This document shows, piece by piece, positions 49,275 to 58,014 of a stretch of DNA of 63,311 nt. The position numbers were made by a program, and so were the translations under genes. The stretch is taken from NCBI GenBank assembly GCA_050184225.1, contig JBFXAN010000015.1:1-63311 (forward strand), written 5' to 3'. Under the pieces are notes generated by a model. It worked only from the letters and a program-made list of their open reading frames with translations, had not been told where the DNA came from and searched no databases. The DNA is from JBFXAN01 sp050184225 (lineage in GTDB: Bacteria; Chloroflexota; Dehalococcoidia; CAUJGQ01). How positions within the stretch are numbered: the first letter of the stretch is position 1; every line of letters begins with the position of its first letter.

Positions 49275-50051
49275 CTACAGTAGTCGTGGCGCGATGGCGG
49301 AAGTTTCGATCCGGTGCAGGTATTCCTCAACTGTCAACCGGCCTTTGCGACCATTGCAGTCATGGCAGCACACGCGAAGGTTGTCCATCGTGTGGCTGCC
49401 GCCGCGTATGAGGGGAATAACGTGATCGAGCGCGATCTCTCCTTCGTCGAGTACACGCGCGCAGAGATAGCAGGTGTTTCCATCCCGATCCGTGATGACG
49501 TGTCTGCTGATGCGCTCGACTCGCGGGGCGTTCTTTTTGCGGGCGCGGCGCCGTTGCATCTGCTCACGTGCTCTGTCGGGGTTGCGCTCTCGCCACGATC
49601 GTAGAAGTTCCTGATAACGTTCTCGGTTCTGCTGCACCCATACGGAGACGAGCACGCGATAATGATCACGCTTCTGCTCGCGTCGTGCTTTCTCTTGGTC
49701 GCGCTGTCGTTCGTACCGCGCTCGTCTTGTTGCCTTTACCCGTGCTCGATTGGCGTAATACCACTCTTTGCTCAGTGCATCAAGGCAGTATTTGCATTTC
49801 CTTCGGCGTTTATTTCCTTCGTAAAGAGGGAATTCATCGAGATCCTTTTCAATGCCACACGCGCGGCAGGTGCGATAGCTGCCATCGGGTGTATAACGAC
49901 GGCGGTTGGTCATCGCGGTAAGGATGTACCTACACTCCGCACTACAAGTTTTGCGTTTGGCGAAATCGCCTGCTGCTTCATCGGGTCGGCGTGTGAACGC
50001 AGCGACGCAAACCTCACAGATGGATGGTGGGAATATGCGGGATGCAGCCAT
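49275..50051 (-). CDS. HNH endonuclease on reverse strand
   Basis: A 258-residue protein read against all other late genes. N-terminal zinc knuckle (ICEVCVAAFTRR with KTCSAECRYI), a second one (YRTCRACGIEKDL, KCKYC), a long basic coiled region, and an HNH core at the C-terminus: CYLCARVLDEGEIALDHVIP, LIRGGSHTMDNLRVCCHDC and NGRKG. GGAGGG lies 10 bases before the ATG. Placed two bases after the chaperone's frameshift stop, it is likely a homing endonuclease. Confidence 0.9.
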   Translation of the reverse strand: MAASRIFPPSICEVCVAAFTRRPDEAAGDFAKRKTCSAECRYILTAMTNRRRYTPDGSYRTCRACGIEKDLDEFPLYEGNKRRRKCKYCLDALSKEWYYANRARVKATRRARYERQRDQEKARREQKRDHYRVLVSVWVQQNRERYQELLRSWRERNPDRAREQMQRRRARKKNAPRVERISRHVITDRDGNTCYLCARVLDEGEIALDHVIPLIRGGSHTMDNLRVCCHDCNGRKGRLTVEEYLHRIETSAIAPRLL

Positions 50052-50077
50052 CTGTCACTTCCCTCCTCGACCTATGT

Positions 50078-50083
50078 ATTATA
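50078..50083 (-). promoter_or_regulatory. TATAAT box for the reverse-strand HNH gene
   Basis: A perfect TATAAT on the minus strand lies 27 bases upstream of the HNH start. The -35 region is weak. It would give the endonuclease its own transcript against the late operon. Confidence 0.5.
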
Positions 50084-50116
50084 GGCGATTGCGCCGATAA
50101 CTGATAGGATCGCATC

Positions 50117-50329
50117 ATGGAGCAACTTGATGCATTCATGAGGGTGCCGGAAGCGGCGCAGGCTTTGGGTATGTCGGTGTCAGGCGTCCGCACCCGACTG
50201 GAACGGGGGCAGATGCAGGGCAAGCGCGTCGGGCCGAGGTTGTGGCTGATCCCACGCGATGAGGTAGAGCGGTGGAAGACTCTCGGTCGGCAGAAGACCG
50301 GACCGAAACGCAAAGTTCAGGAGGGATAG
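50117..50329 (+). CDS. HTH_17/excisionase-type DNA-binding protein
   Basis: A 70-residue protein: MRVPEAAQALGMSVSGVRTR, LERGQMQGKRVGPRLWLIPR, DEVERWKTLGRQ. This is the winged-helix HTH_17 (MerR/Xis-like) pattern. It lies in the tail gene region just before the second chaperone gene, where a regulator is unexpected. A remnant of a similar gene end is at 52205-52297. Confidence 0.82.
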   Translation: MEQLDAFMRVPEAAQALGMSVSGVRTRLERGQMQGKRVGPRLWLIPRDEVERWKTLGRQKTGPKRKVQEG

Positions 50330-50331
50330 CA

Positions 50332-50775
50332 ATGGCAAGGACAACGACGCAGGTCAACGGCTACATCATTCTTGAGGCGCTGACGAAGCTGCGGCCGCCG
50401 GAGGAAGACTACACGATCGAAGGAATCGGTAGCTTCCGTGTGCGCGGCCTCACATCGGGCGAGATCCAGCGGATCATCACGCTGGCGCGGAATACGGCGC
50501 TGCCGGGCGGGACGGACGAGGAGGTCGATCGCGATGTGACGGTGGCCCTGGGCTTGGTGCAACCGTCGCTCGGCAGCGATCTGGAGGCGGCGCGGATCAT
50601 CGTCGGCGGCATGACGCCGATGCTCAGGATGGCGCTGTGTGGCAAGATCCGGCAACTCACCTGGGGGTGGATGACGCCGGCCGAGCCACCCGAGGCCGCG
50701 GCGGGCGATCAGGTGGCACAAAGTGATCGACCTGCGGCGGATGGCGCAGGGGAACCGATCGCAAGTGAGGTGTGA
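50332..50775 (+). CDS. Second tail-chaperone paralogue
   Basis: A 147-residue protein, DYTIEGIGSFRVRGLTSGEI, TVALGLVQPSLGSDLEAARI, LCGKIRQLTWGWMTPAEPP. It aligns with the chaperone at 48695-49123 (GVGTFRVRALSQAEI, YGVVQPALGATEDL, KIAELTYSD). No slippery heptamer was found near its end, and the last part contains a repeat shared with 40468-40487. It may be a diverged duplicate or one brought in by recombination. Confidence 0.8.
   Translation: MARTTTQVNGYIILEALTKLRPPEEDYTIEGIGSFRVRGLTSGEIQRIITLARNTALPGGTDEEVDRDVTVALGLVQPSLGSDLEAARIIVGGMTPMLRMALCGKIRQLTWGWMTPAEPPEAAAGDQVAQSDRPAADGAGEPIASEV
50706..50725. repeat. 20-base copy of the post-capsid hairpin element
   Basis: An exact 20-base match to 40468-40487, with weaker similarity continuing for about 20 bases. 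Here it is coding (near the end of the chaperone paralogue) and the hairpin is broken because the right arm differs. Confidence 0.65.
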
Positions 50776-50822
50776 CGCAACGCGGTCGCGCTGGCAGCGG
50801 CAGGGTACAGTAAGATGGCGCC

Positions 50823-51161
50823 GTGGCAACGCTGTATCGAATCATCCTGACGAAAGAGCCAACGTTGGCGGACTTTCTTCCAGACAATGTGCGCGGGAGG
50901 CCAAAGCCAGCCGATCCGGATCTAGAGCGGTACTGGTATGGATTCTCCGCCTACGCGACGGAGACGCAGGCACGAAAGAAGGCGAGAGGCGTGCCTACGC
51001 TCGGCACAGCGATCGCGGCACTGGATTTACCGGAGGATGATTCCCGAATCTCCTTCGAAAGATCGCTGTCGAGTAAAGGACATCACACCATCTGGGGGGA
51101 TGCTGCGATACTGTTAGGGAGAGTACAATCGGTGGTGTCGGTGGAACCCGACCTGGAATGA
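50823..51161 (+). CDS. Hypothetical protein, first gene of a two-gene cassette
   Basis: A 112-residue protein from GTG 50823: MATLYRIILTKEPTLADFLP, ERYWYGFSAYATETQARKKA, then HTIWGDAAILLGRVQSVVSV. It resembles host-type small proteins rather than virion parts. Its stop overlaps the ATG at 51158 by four bases. Function unknown. Confidence 0.72.
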   Translation: MATLYRIILTKEPTLADFLPDNVRGRPKPADPDLERYWYGFSAYATETQARKKARGVPTLGTAIAALDLPEDDSRISFERSLSSKGHHTIWGDAAILLGRVQSVVSVEPDLE

Positions 51162-51175
51162 AAGTGAGCCACACG

Positions 51176-51394
51176 ATGGCCTTTGAACTGTGGAACCGGG
51201 AGAGCGCCAATATCATTGGCGAGTTCAGTCAAGAGGACGAAGCACTCGCGTTCGTGTATGCGTCGGTGGAGAAACACGGCCCTGACGTTGTGCTCAGCTG
51301 GGCGCTCGCCTTCGAGGATGATGAAGGCGACACACACTCGATCGCGATCGGTGAGGATCTGCTGCGTCGCTCGATGCAACCCGTTCCTGCCTAA
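51176..51394 (+). CDS. Small conserved protein, paralogue of host-flank gene 7652-7870
   Basis: A 72-residue protein, MAFELWNRESANIIGEF to IAIGEDLLRRSMQPVPA. It aligns end to end with the host-flank protein that starts MAYTLFDTDTG, which supports ATG 51176. ATG 51158 overlaps the upstream stop and is the alternative. A terminator nearly identical to the host copy follows. Confidence 0.75.
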   Translation: MAFELWNRESANIIGEFSQEDEALAFVYASVEKHGPDVVLSWALAFEDDEGDTHSIAIGEDLLRRSMQPVPA

Positions 51395-51423
51395 GCCGTC
51401 CGCTCCGTGTGGAGAAATCTGGA

Positions 51424-51452
51424 CCCCCGGTACTGCCGGGGGTTTTGCTTTG
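51424..51452 (+). terminator. Intrinsic terminator, shared with the host-flank cassette
   Basis: CCCCCGG and CCGGGGG form a 7-bp stem with a TACTG loop followed by TTTTGCTTTG. The 18 bases 51435-51452 are identical to the terminator of the related gene at 7598-7615 (minus strand). Confidence 0.88.
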
Positions 51453-51506
51453 GGAGAACGTGGAGGAGGTCGTGACGCGGGCGAAGACGCAGCGCATACT
51501 TGGCGC

Positions 51507-52208
51507 ATGAATCGCCTGCGGCGCTGTCTCCGGGTCTTATGGTTCGCCATCCATCCTGCTGAGGGCTATATGGGCTGGTTGGGGCTACTTGCTTGGGTAT
51601 TGGGAGCCTTGGGCATGGGATGGGTGGTCGGATTCATAACATCACGCCCGCTTGGCGGCGGCGTGGTTGGCGTACTGCTTGCAGGCGTCGCGTTGTTCTT
51701 TTGCGCCGCCTACCGACTGCAAGAGGAGATCGACGAGCGGAACTCGAAAAAACCACTCGTCGTCTTGCACCCCCGGAAGGATGGCGACTGGTGGATCTTG
51801 CCCGTTGAGAATGACAACACGTTCGCAACAAAGGGAGCGTATGCGCTACTGAGAGTCTATCGTAGGGCTGGAGGGAGTAGGCCTACTGATCAGTTTCCTC
51901 CTATAGACAACTTCTATTTTCCCTGGTCCAGCTATGCATCCAATAAGCAAGCGCGAGTGCGAGCAACTATCGGACGAATGACGATGAGCAATGTTGGTAT
52001 AGCGCTCCATCCTCAAGGTGGTCGTCATTTCTACACACCACGCTTGAGCTATGTGGGCAAGGCACAGCAAGAACGTGGTTGGCCGTTGGAGGAAGGTGAG
52101 TATGATGTGGAAATTGATGTTGGCGCGAATGAGATAGATCCAGTGCGAGTCGCTCTTCATATCTCATTCAGTTCTGAACACGGCCTTGTGGTGACGAAGC
52201 CGGGATGA
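51507..52208 (+). CDS. Membrane-anchored hypothetical protein
   Basis: A 233-residue protein with two N-terminal transmembrane segments (LGLLAWVLGALGMGWVVGFI and GGVVGVLLAGVALFFCAAYR) and a roughly 160-residue soluble domain with a beta-rich pattern. The 3' half is clearly more AT-rich than the surrounding genes. It may be a lysogenic conversion gene. No known family. Confidence 0.68.
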   Translation: MNRLRRCLRVLWFAIHPAEGYMGWLGLLAWVLGALGMGWVVGFITSRPLGGGVVGVLLAGVALFFCAAYRLQEEIDERNSKKPLVVLHPRKDGDWWILPVENDNTFATKGAYALLRVYRRAGGSRPTDQFPPIDNFYFPWSSYASNKQARVRATIGRMTMSNVGIALHPQGGRHFYTPRLSYVGKAQQERGWPLEEGEYDVEIDVGANEIDPVRVALHISFSSEHGLVVTKPG

Positions 52209-52297
52209 TCCTCGCCTCCCGCAACGAGGTGGAACGTTGCAAGGCGATGGGGCGGCGGAAGCCGGGACCGAAACCGAACCCCAAACCAATGGAGTAA
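52205..52297 (+). pseudogene. Remnant of an HTH_17 gene 3' end
   Basis: Thirty codons starting at an ATG that overlaps the previous stop read ILASRNEVERCKAMGRRKPG then PKPNPKPME. They match the end of the HTH protein at 50117-50329 (LWLIPRDEVERWKTLGRQKT, GPKRK). The DNA-binding helices are absent, so this is a broken copy. Confidence 0.7.
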
Positions 52298-52330
52298 ACT
52301 GCCTCCCACATGCATCGGGAGGTATCGCCT

Positions 52331-52834
52331 GTGACTCGCCTCATATGCTTCCTGCTTCTTAGTGTTGCAGCCGTCGCCGTCGGATGCGGCGGTGAATCCA
52401 AAGCCGTGGAAGCCCTGGCGACCACGATCCCGACGCCGCAGGCGTCAGAGCAGTACCGGCAGGAGATCAACGCGCGACACGCGCGGATGGTAGAGGCGCT
52501 CGGTCTGGCCGGCGTTGCCGGTGCCGCCGCGATCGGCGGCGATGCCGCGTCCGAACCAAAGTTCGAGCAAGCGGCGAGATCGGCTCAGGATGCAGCCCGC
52601 GCCATTGGCACCGTTGAGCCTCCGCCATGTATGAAGACAGCGGACGAAACCGTCAAGCGCGCGGTGCAGCAGTGGGTCGGCGGCATCGGCGCCCTGGTTG
52701 GGCGAATGCGCTTCATTCTCGATACTGACCCGGTCGTCGCGCGGGTGGCGATGGATCAGATTCAAGCACAAGTGCGTCAGGGAGACGCGATCTGGGCAGT
52801 CGCCGTTGCGGAGATGCAAGCAGCGAACTGCTAG
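52331..52834 (+). CDS. Lipoprotein, hypothetical
   Basis: A 167-residue protein from GTG 52331 with GGGAGG eight bases upstream. The signal peptide (RLICFLLLSVAAVAV) ends in a lipobox-like VAVGC. The mature part is helical. A lipoprotein gene with its own terminator inside a tail operon suggests a lysogenic conversion or superinfection-exclusion gene. This is inference from context. Confidence 0.72.
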   Translation: MTRLICFLLLSVAAVAVGCGGESKAVEALATTIPTPQASEQYRQEINARHARMVEALGLAGVAGAAAIGGDAASEPKFEQAARSAQDAARAIGTVEPPPCMKTADETVKRAVQQWVGGIGALVGRMRFILDTDPVVARVAMDQIQAQVRQGDAIWAVAVAEMQAANC

Positions 52835-52858
52835 TACCAAGGTGAGGAAGTCAAGCGA

Positions 52859-52885
52859 GGCGGACCATTTGGTCCGCCTTTTCTG
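52859..52885 (+). terminator. Intrinsic terminator after the lipoprotein gene
   Basis: GGCGGACC and GGTCCGCC form a perfect 8-bp stem with an ATTT loop, followed by TTTTCTGTT. It lies just before the tape-measure gene. Confidence 0.9.
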
Positions 52886-52908
52886 TTGCCTGCCAACGGG
52901 AGTGCGCC

Positions 52909-55900
52909 GTGGTTACAGACAGCGCCGCCATCCGTGGCTCGATATCGATCGACTATCGATCGGCTCATGCCACGCTGCGCCAGTTCCAAGGCGACATGCG
53001 CTCCTCGGCCGAGATGTCCGAGCAGTCGGCTGCCAAGATCGCCCGTGCCTTCGACCACGTTCCTGGCAAGGTGCAGGCGGCCGCCGCTTCGACGGACAAA
53101 CTGGCATCCTCGTCGGAGAAACTGGCCGCCAGCGGCGGACGCCTTGAATCGACGTTCGCGAGTGCCACCAAATCAGCGGCGGCCTTCGGCGTCGGCATGA
53201 TCGGCGTCACCTCAGCCCAAGCCGCCGTGCAGATGGCGTTCGACACCACGATCGGATCGGCGGCGCGGCTCGAAACGGCCGTCCTCAACATCAGCACGCT
53301 CAAGCCGGAGATCGACACCAGCGGCGTCACCAGCAGCATCATCGACATGAGCACGCGGGTCGCGCAATCGACCAGCAACCTTGCCGACTCCCTCTACAAC
53401 ATCTTCTCCTCGATCGAGGTGAGCCAGGAGGACGCCCTCCAACTCACCGAGGAATTCGCTCGTGGGGCGGTTGCCGCGCAGACGAACGCAGAGACGTTCG
53501 GCACGGCCGTCATCGGCGTCATGAACGCCTACAAGCTGAGCACGAAAGACGCCACGCACATCTCGGATATCTTCTTCAACACGATCAACCGGGGCGTCGT
53601 CACCGGCCAGCAGTTGGCCTCAAGCCTCGGCCCGGTCACCCAATCGGCGAAGGCGGCCGGCGTCGAGATCGAGGAACTCGGGGCGATGATCGCCGCCGCC
53701 ACCAAGGAGGGCGGCCAAGCCTCCGAGAATATCAACAACCTCAATAACCTCTTCCAGAAGATCACCACCCAAGAGGCCCAGGCGCAGATCAACAAGCTCG
53801 GCGTCGCCACCATCGATGCCGCCGGCAACTTCCGGCCGATCCAGGACATCCTCGGCGACCTCAAGATCCGCCTGGAGGGGATGACCGAAGCGGCACGGCT
53901 CAACGCGATCCAGAAGATTTTCCCGGACGCGCAGGCGCGCATCGGCGCCCAGACGATCATCTCGCAACTCGATCTCGTCAACTTGGCGATTGAAGAGAAC
54001 AAGACGCAGGCGGGTTCCGCCGACCGCGCCTATCAGACGATGGCCTCCGGCGCGGAAGCCCAAAGCAAGATCCTGCTCAACAACCTCAGCGCCATCGGCA
54101 CCGAACTCGGCACCGCGACGATCCCGCTCCTGAAGGAAGCGAGTGATATCACCGTTGACTTCCTGAAGGGGTTCAACGAGCCGGAGCAGGGCGGCGGCGG
54201 TGCTGCTGGCTGGCTCGGTCGCGTCCTCGGCGAGAAGGCCGAAGAGAAGATCGAGCTACTCCGCAACGCCAAGGAGAGTCTGGAGGCGCTCAAAGGCGTC
54301 TTCGAAGGGGCTGCACCCGCCGTCGAGAACATGACGGAGGCGCAGTCGCAGAGCACCCAGCAGTTCGAAGCGCACGGCGCGGTGATGCAAGAGGTCAATG
54401 CGATTGCCGCGGAGAGCGCCCGCGCGACCGCCTCTGCTGGGGTTGCCGCCCAGACAGCCGGCCAACAGGCGGCGACGGCTGTCACTGGCGTCGATTTGCT
54501 GGCGCAGGCGTTAGGCAAGACGGCAGAGCAGGCGGGCAAAATTGCGGACCCGCTCAGCGCGGCGATGGATCGGATCGATGAACTCGCCGGTCGCGCTACC
54601 GCTGCCGAGATGACGTGGAACCGCCAGGTGACCGCGCTCGACTCCGTTGCGTCGAGTGCCCAGGCGATGACGACGGCGCTGAATCCAGAGGACTTGCAGC
54701 GGTGGGCAGACCGGGCGCACGAAATGGCGGACCAGTCGGAGGCAACTGCCCCGGCGATTGCGCAGATGCACCGTGAGATCGACACGATCGCCAAGGGCGG
54801 TCCGGACGCAGAAGCCGCGATGGATCGTCTGAACAAGACGGTTGATGGCGCCAAAGCGCCGTATGAGAATGCGGCGGCCGCCACCCGTGATTACGCCGAT
54901 GCCCAGGGGTCGGCGGCGAAGGAAACGCTCGGTATCCAGGGGTCGATCGACGGTCTCAAGGGCGTGCTCACCGATTTCGTTGAGGCGTTCAAGGTGGCGA
55001 TCGGCCAGGTGCCGGACAGCGCCAAGGAGGCGATGCGGCTCACCGAGGAGGCGGTGATCATCGACCTGGACGCACCTGGGGCGGAGTCGGCGCTGTCATG
55101 GGCTGGTGGGTTCGAGGGCAAGAAGACGATCGTCATCCAGACCGCCGCCGGTGTTGCGGGGGCGGCCAAGGACGAACTGTCCTTTGACGCATCCTCGTTC
55201 GGCGCAAACGCAGCCGCATCATTCGCGGCTGGTCTGGAAGCCGGGATCTCGCGGGTCCGGGTTGCCGCCGCAATGCTGGCGTCAGCGGCGAAGGTCTCGA
55301 CAGAGCAATCGATCCATGCCGGATCTCCATCCAAGGACTTCATCCGCTATGGCGGGTGGGCGTCCGAGGGCTTCGCCATCGGCATCGAGCGCGGCACCCC
55401 GGACGCTGTCACTGCCAGTCGGTCAATGGGGCAGGCGTCACTCGACGCGATCGCCGGCACGCTCCAACTTGGCAGTCCGTCGAAACTGACGATGCAGTAC
55501 GGCGAGCACTTCGGCGGCGGCTTCTCCGTCGGCATCCGCAACGCCACCGGCGACGTGATCGCCTCGGCCGAGCACCTGTCCTTCGAGGCGCTGGCTCAGG
55601 TCGAAGCGGCGGTGAATCAGTTCAACCGCATGGTCAACGCGGGCGCGATGAGCGCCGACACGTACGACGACTACCTGGGCAACCTGATCGGCACGGTGAA
55701 CAACCTGCATCAGGGCTTCGGGCCGATCCTGGAGAATTTCTCCCGGCTGGCGACCGTGCCGTATGAGGCGGCGGGGGCGGCGCACACGGTCATCACGACC
55801 ATGCGCCAGGCGAAGATCGACACCGCCAACCTGGATCTGGAGATCGCCAAGCTCAACCGGGAACTGAGCTACACAGATCCCTATTCGGATCGGGCGGCGG

Positions 55901-58014
55901 CGATCAAGGCGGACATCGCCACGCTCGAAGCGTGGAAGGGGCAGATCCAGTCGGGCCTTGATGTACTCGACGCCGAAGCGGCCGCCCTCGAAGCGAGCAA
56001 GACCGCCTGGCAGGGTATCTCCGAGGCGAGGGAGAAGTACCTCGCCGACCAGTCAGCCCGCTCGCGCTTCGGCTCCGGTGCGGACGTGAGCGCCTCACTT
56101 AAAACGGCCACCGGACCGGAGGCAGGGGCTGAGGAAGGACGGCAGGCGTTCGCCGACCTGGAGGCGTTCATCGACGACCTGCTCGCCAAGGGCGGGCCGA
56201 AGATGCAGGCGACGGCGGAGCAACTGCGGTTCCTCTTCTGGGCCAGCTTCAATCTCGACACGCCGGAGGCGCGGGAGGCGGCACGGGGTCAGTTCAACAA
56301 CGTGATCGCCGGACTGCAAACCGATGCGGTGGCGGCCGTCACATTCTCCTCGCAGACGATCAACTCGGCGATCACCGACAGCCTCTTCGACAACGCGACG
56401 ATCGCTCGGATCGGTGCGAAGGCGGCCGCACTCAAGGCGGCGATCGCCGAGGCGATGAAGCTGTCCGGCACGCCGGAGGCTGAGCAGGCCATCGCGAACG
56501 TCGGCCAACTGATCGGCGACGTTGAGACGGAGCTGGTCCGTCTGCCGGCCTCGATTCGGGGGCCGATCCGTGAGCAGTACCTCGCCGCCGTCCGTGAGTT
56601 CGCGGCGGCGCCGGCAGACCCGGCCGTTCAGTCGCAACTCCTGGCGGCAACGACGGCCGTGACCAATGCCCTGGCCGTCTTTCCCCAGAACCTCGACGCC
56701 ATGCGACCGGAGGTGCGCGAGGCGGCGATGCGGCTGTTCGGCGAGGTTGAGGCCGGGGCGCTCACGGTTGACCAGGCACGCGCGCGACTCGATGGGATCA
56801 TCTCACTGATCCCGAACGACATCGCCAAGCACGCTCCCGAGGTGCAGAACGCGGCACGGCAATTGGCGCAGGCGGTGGAGGATGGCACGATCCCGGCGGA
56901 GGAAGCAGTCGCCCGGCTGAACGGCTTCATCGACACGATCCCCGACGCCCTGGCTGACATCGATCCGTTCGTCCGCCAGCGGTTGACCAACATCGCGAAC
57001 GGGTTCCTCGATCTCGGTCAGGACGTCCACACCGCCAGTGACCAAGCGGCCCAGGGGATGCGCGAGATCGAGCGGGCGACGGCCAGCGCCGCCCGGACGG
57101 CGAATCCGGCGCTGGCGTCGATCGACACCCAGATCCAGCAGTTGATCCTCGCCTTCAACGCCGGCGCAATCTCGGCGGAGGAGTTCGCCGCGTCGATGGC
57201 GACCCTGCAGGCGGCGGCGGCCGGCGCCGCTGGCGCGGTCGGGAGTGCGGCCGGCGCCGCCGGCGGCTTCGGCGTTCCCGCCAACCAACTCACCCGCGCT
57301 CAGCGGGCGCTGGGGCCGGGGAAGAATGCCGATACTGGTGCGCCGTCCGGGGATATCCAGATCCCAGCCGGCAACGAGATTGCCTACGCCCTGATCTACG
57401 GCCCGGCGACGCCACAACTCGCGCAGGCGCTCCAAACCCACATCGAGGGCATCACCGGCGCCAATCCGCAGTACGCCTCGTTCCTTGAGGAAACGTTCGG
57501 CGCGCCGATGGGTGGGGAGAACGGCCGGGTGCTCGGTGGCACGAGCGGCGCGCAGCGAGGCGGTGAGGCACGGCTTGCGGCGCTGGTACGGCGGGCGTCG
57601 AACATGGGCTTCGCGGCGGCGGCACACGCGATCGAGGGGCAGTATTACAGCGGTCAGATTTCCCTCGCCGAGGCGATCCGCCGATTGGAAGAACTGATCG
57701 CAGGCCGTGGACCGTTGGGAACGGCGGTCAGCCGGGCAGAGGCAGCGGCCACGGCGTTGCGGGGTGGCGGCATGGCCGGCGCCGGTCAGCGGGCGATGTT
57801 CGACGGGGGCGGTGGACCGGCGATCGACATCGCTCCCGTCGTCCAGCGGCTTGACCTGTTGCTCGCCTACTTCCAGGGCCAGGGACAGGGTGGCCGGCAG
57901 CCGGTGACGTTCAACCTCAACGGCCGCCAGGTCGATGCGATGGCGGAGGGGCTGATGCCTGGGATCAACGGCGCCTATACCGCCAGCATTCGCGGCGACA
58001 TCCGGAGGTCGTGA
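52909..58014 (+). CDS. Tape measure protein (TP901-type)
   Basis: A 1701-residue protein from GTG 52909 (GGGAG upstream). The TP901 core is seen near residues 115-350: SAARLETAVLNISTLKPEID, SSIIDMSTRVAQSTSNLADS, NRGVVTGQQLASSLGPVTQS, and EELGAMIAAATKEGGQASEN. GSPSKDFIRYGGWASEGFAI, repeated later as GSPSKLTMQYGEHFGGGFSV, is typical of the C-terminal part of siphovirus tape measures. It sets tail length and is threaded through the tube. No lysozyme or peptidase motif was noticed. Confidence 0.95.
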   Translation: MVTDSAAIRGSISIDYRSAHATLRQFQGDMRSSAEMSEQSAAKIARAFDHVPGKVQAAAASTDKLASSSEKLAASGGRLESTFASATKSAAAFGVGMIGVTSAQAAVQMAFDTTIGSAARLETAVLNISTLKPEIDTSGVTSSIIDMSTRVAQSTSNLADSLYNIFSSIEVSQEDALQLTEEFARGAVAAQTNAETFGTAVIGVMNAYKLSTKDATHISDIFFNTINRGVVTGQQLASSLGPVTQSAKAAGVEIEELGAMIAAATKEGGQASENINNLNNLFQKITTQEAQAQINKLGVATIDAAGNFRPIQDILGDLKIRLEGMTEAARLNAIQKIFPDAQARIGAQTIISQLDLVNLAIEENKTQAGSADRAYQTMASGAEAQSKILLNNLSAIGTELGTATIPLLKEASDITVDFLKGFNEPEQGGGGAAGWLGRVLGEKAEEKIELLRNAKESLEALKGVFEGAAPAVENMTEAQSQSTQQFEAHGAVMQEVNAIAAESARATASAGVAAQTAGQQAATAVTGVDLLAQALGKTAEQAGKIADPLSAAMDRIDELAGRATAAEMTWNRQVTALDSVASSAQAMTTALNPEDLQRWADRAHEMADQSEATAPAIAQMHREIDTIAKGGPDAEAAMDRLNKTVDGAKAPYENAAAATRDYADAQGSAAKETLGIQGSIDGLKGVLTDFVEAFKVAIGQVPDSAKEAMRLTEEAVIIDLDAPGAESALSWAGGFEGKKTIVIQTAAGVAGAAKDELSFDASSFGANAAASFAAGLEAGISRVRVAAAMLASAAKVSTEQSIHAGSPSKDFIRYGGWASEGFAIGIERGTPDAVTASRSMGQASLDAIAGTLQLGSPSKLTMQYGEHFGGGFSVGIRNATGDVIASAEHLSFEALAQVEAAVNQFNRMVNAGAMSADTYDDYLGNLIGTVNNLHQGFGPILENFSRLATVPYEAAGAAHTVITTMRQAKIDTANLDLEIAKLNRELSYTDPYSDRAAAIKADIATLEAWKGQIQSGLDVLDAEAAALEASKTAWQGISEAREKYLADQSARSRFGSGADVSASLKTATGPEAGAEEGRQAFADLEAFIDDLLAKGGPKMQATAEQLRFLFWASFNLDTPEAREAARGQFNNVIAGLQTDAVAAVTFSSQTINSAITDSLFDNATIARIGAKAAALKAAIAEAMKLSGTPEAEQAIANVGQLIGDVETELVRLPASIRGPIREQYLAAVREFAAAPADPAVQSQLLAATTAVTNALAVFPQNLDAMRPEVREAAMRLFGEVEAGALTVDQARARLDGIISLIPNDIAKHAPEVQNAARQLAQAVEDGTIPAEEAVARLNGFIDTIPDALADIDPFVRQRLTNIANGFLDLGQDVHTASDQAAQGMREIERATASAARTANPALASIDTQIQQLILAFNAGAISAEEFAASMATLQAAAAGAAGAVGSAAGAAGGFGVPANQLTRAQRALGPGKNADTGAPSGDIQIPAGNEIAYALIYGPATPQLAQALQTHIEGITGANPQYASFLEETFGAPMGGENGRVLGGTSGAQRGGEARLAALVRRASNMGFAAAAHAIEGQYYSGQISLAEAIRRLEELIAGRGPLGTAVSRAEAAATALRGGGMAGAGQRAMFDGGGGPAIDIAPVVQRLDLLLAYFQGQGQGGRQPVTFNLNGRQVDAMAEGLMPGINGAYTASIRGDIRRS

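Noticed and set aside
50723..51040. A frame beginning within the second chaperone that could be a GT-type extension.
   Set aside because: No slippery heptamer lies at the junction and the frame runs into the next gene in a different phase without a conserved T-domain look.
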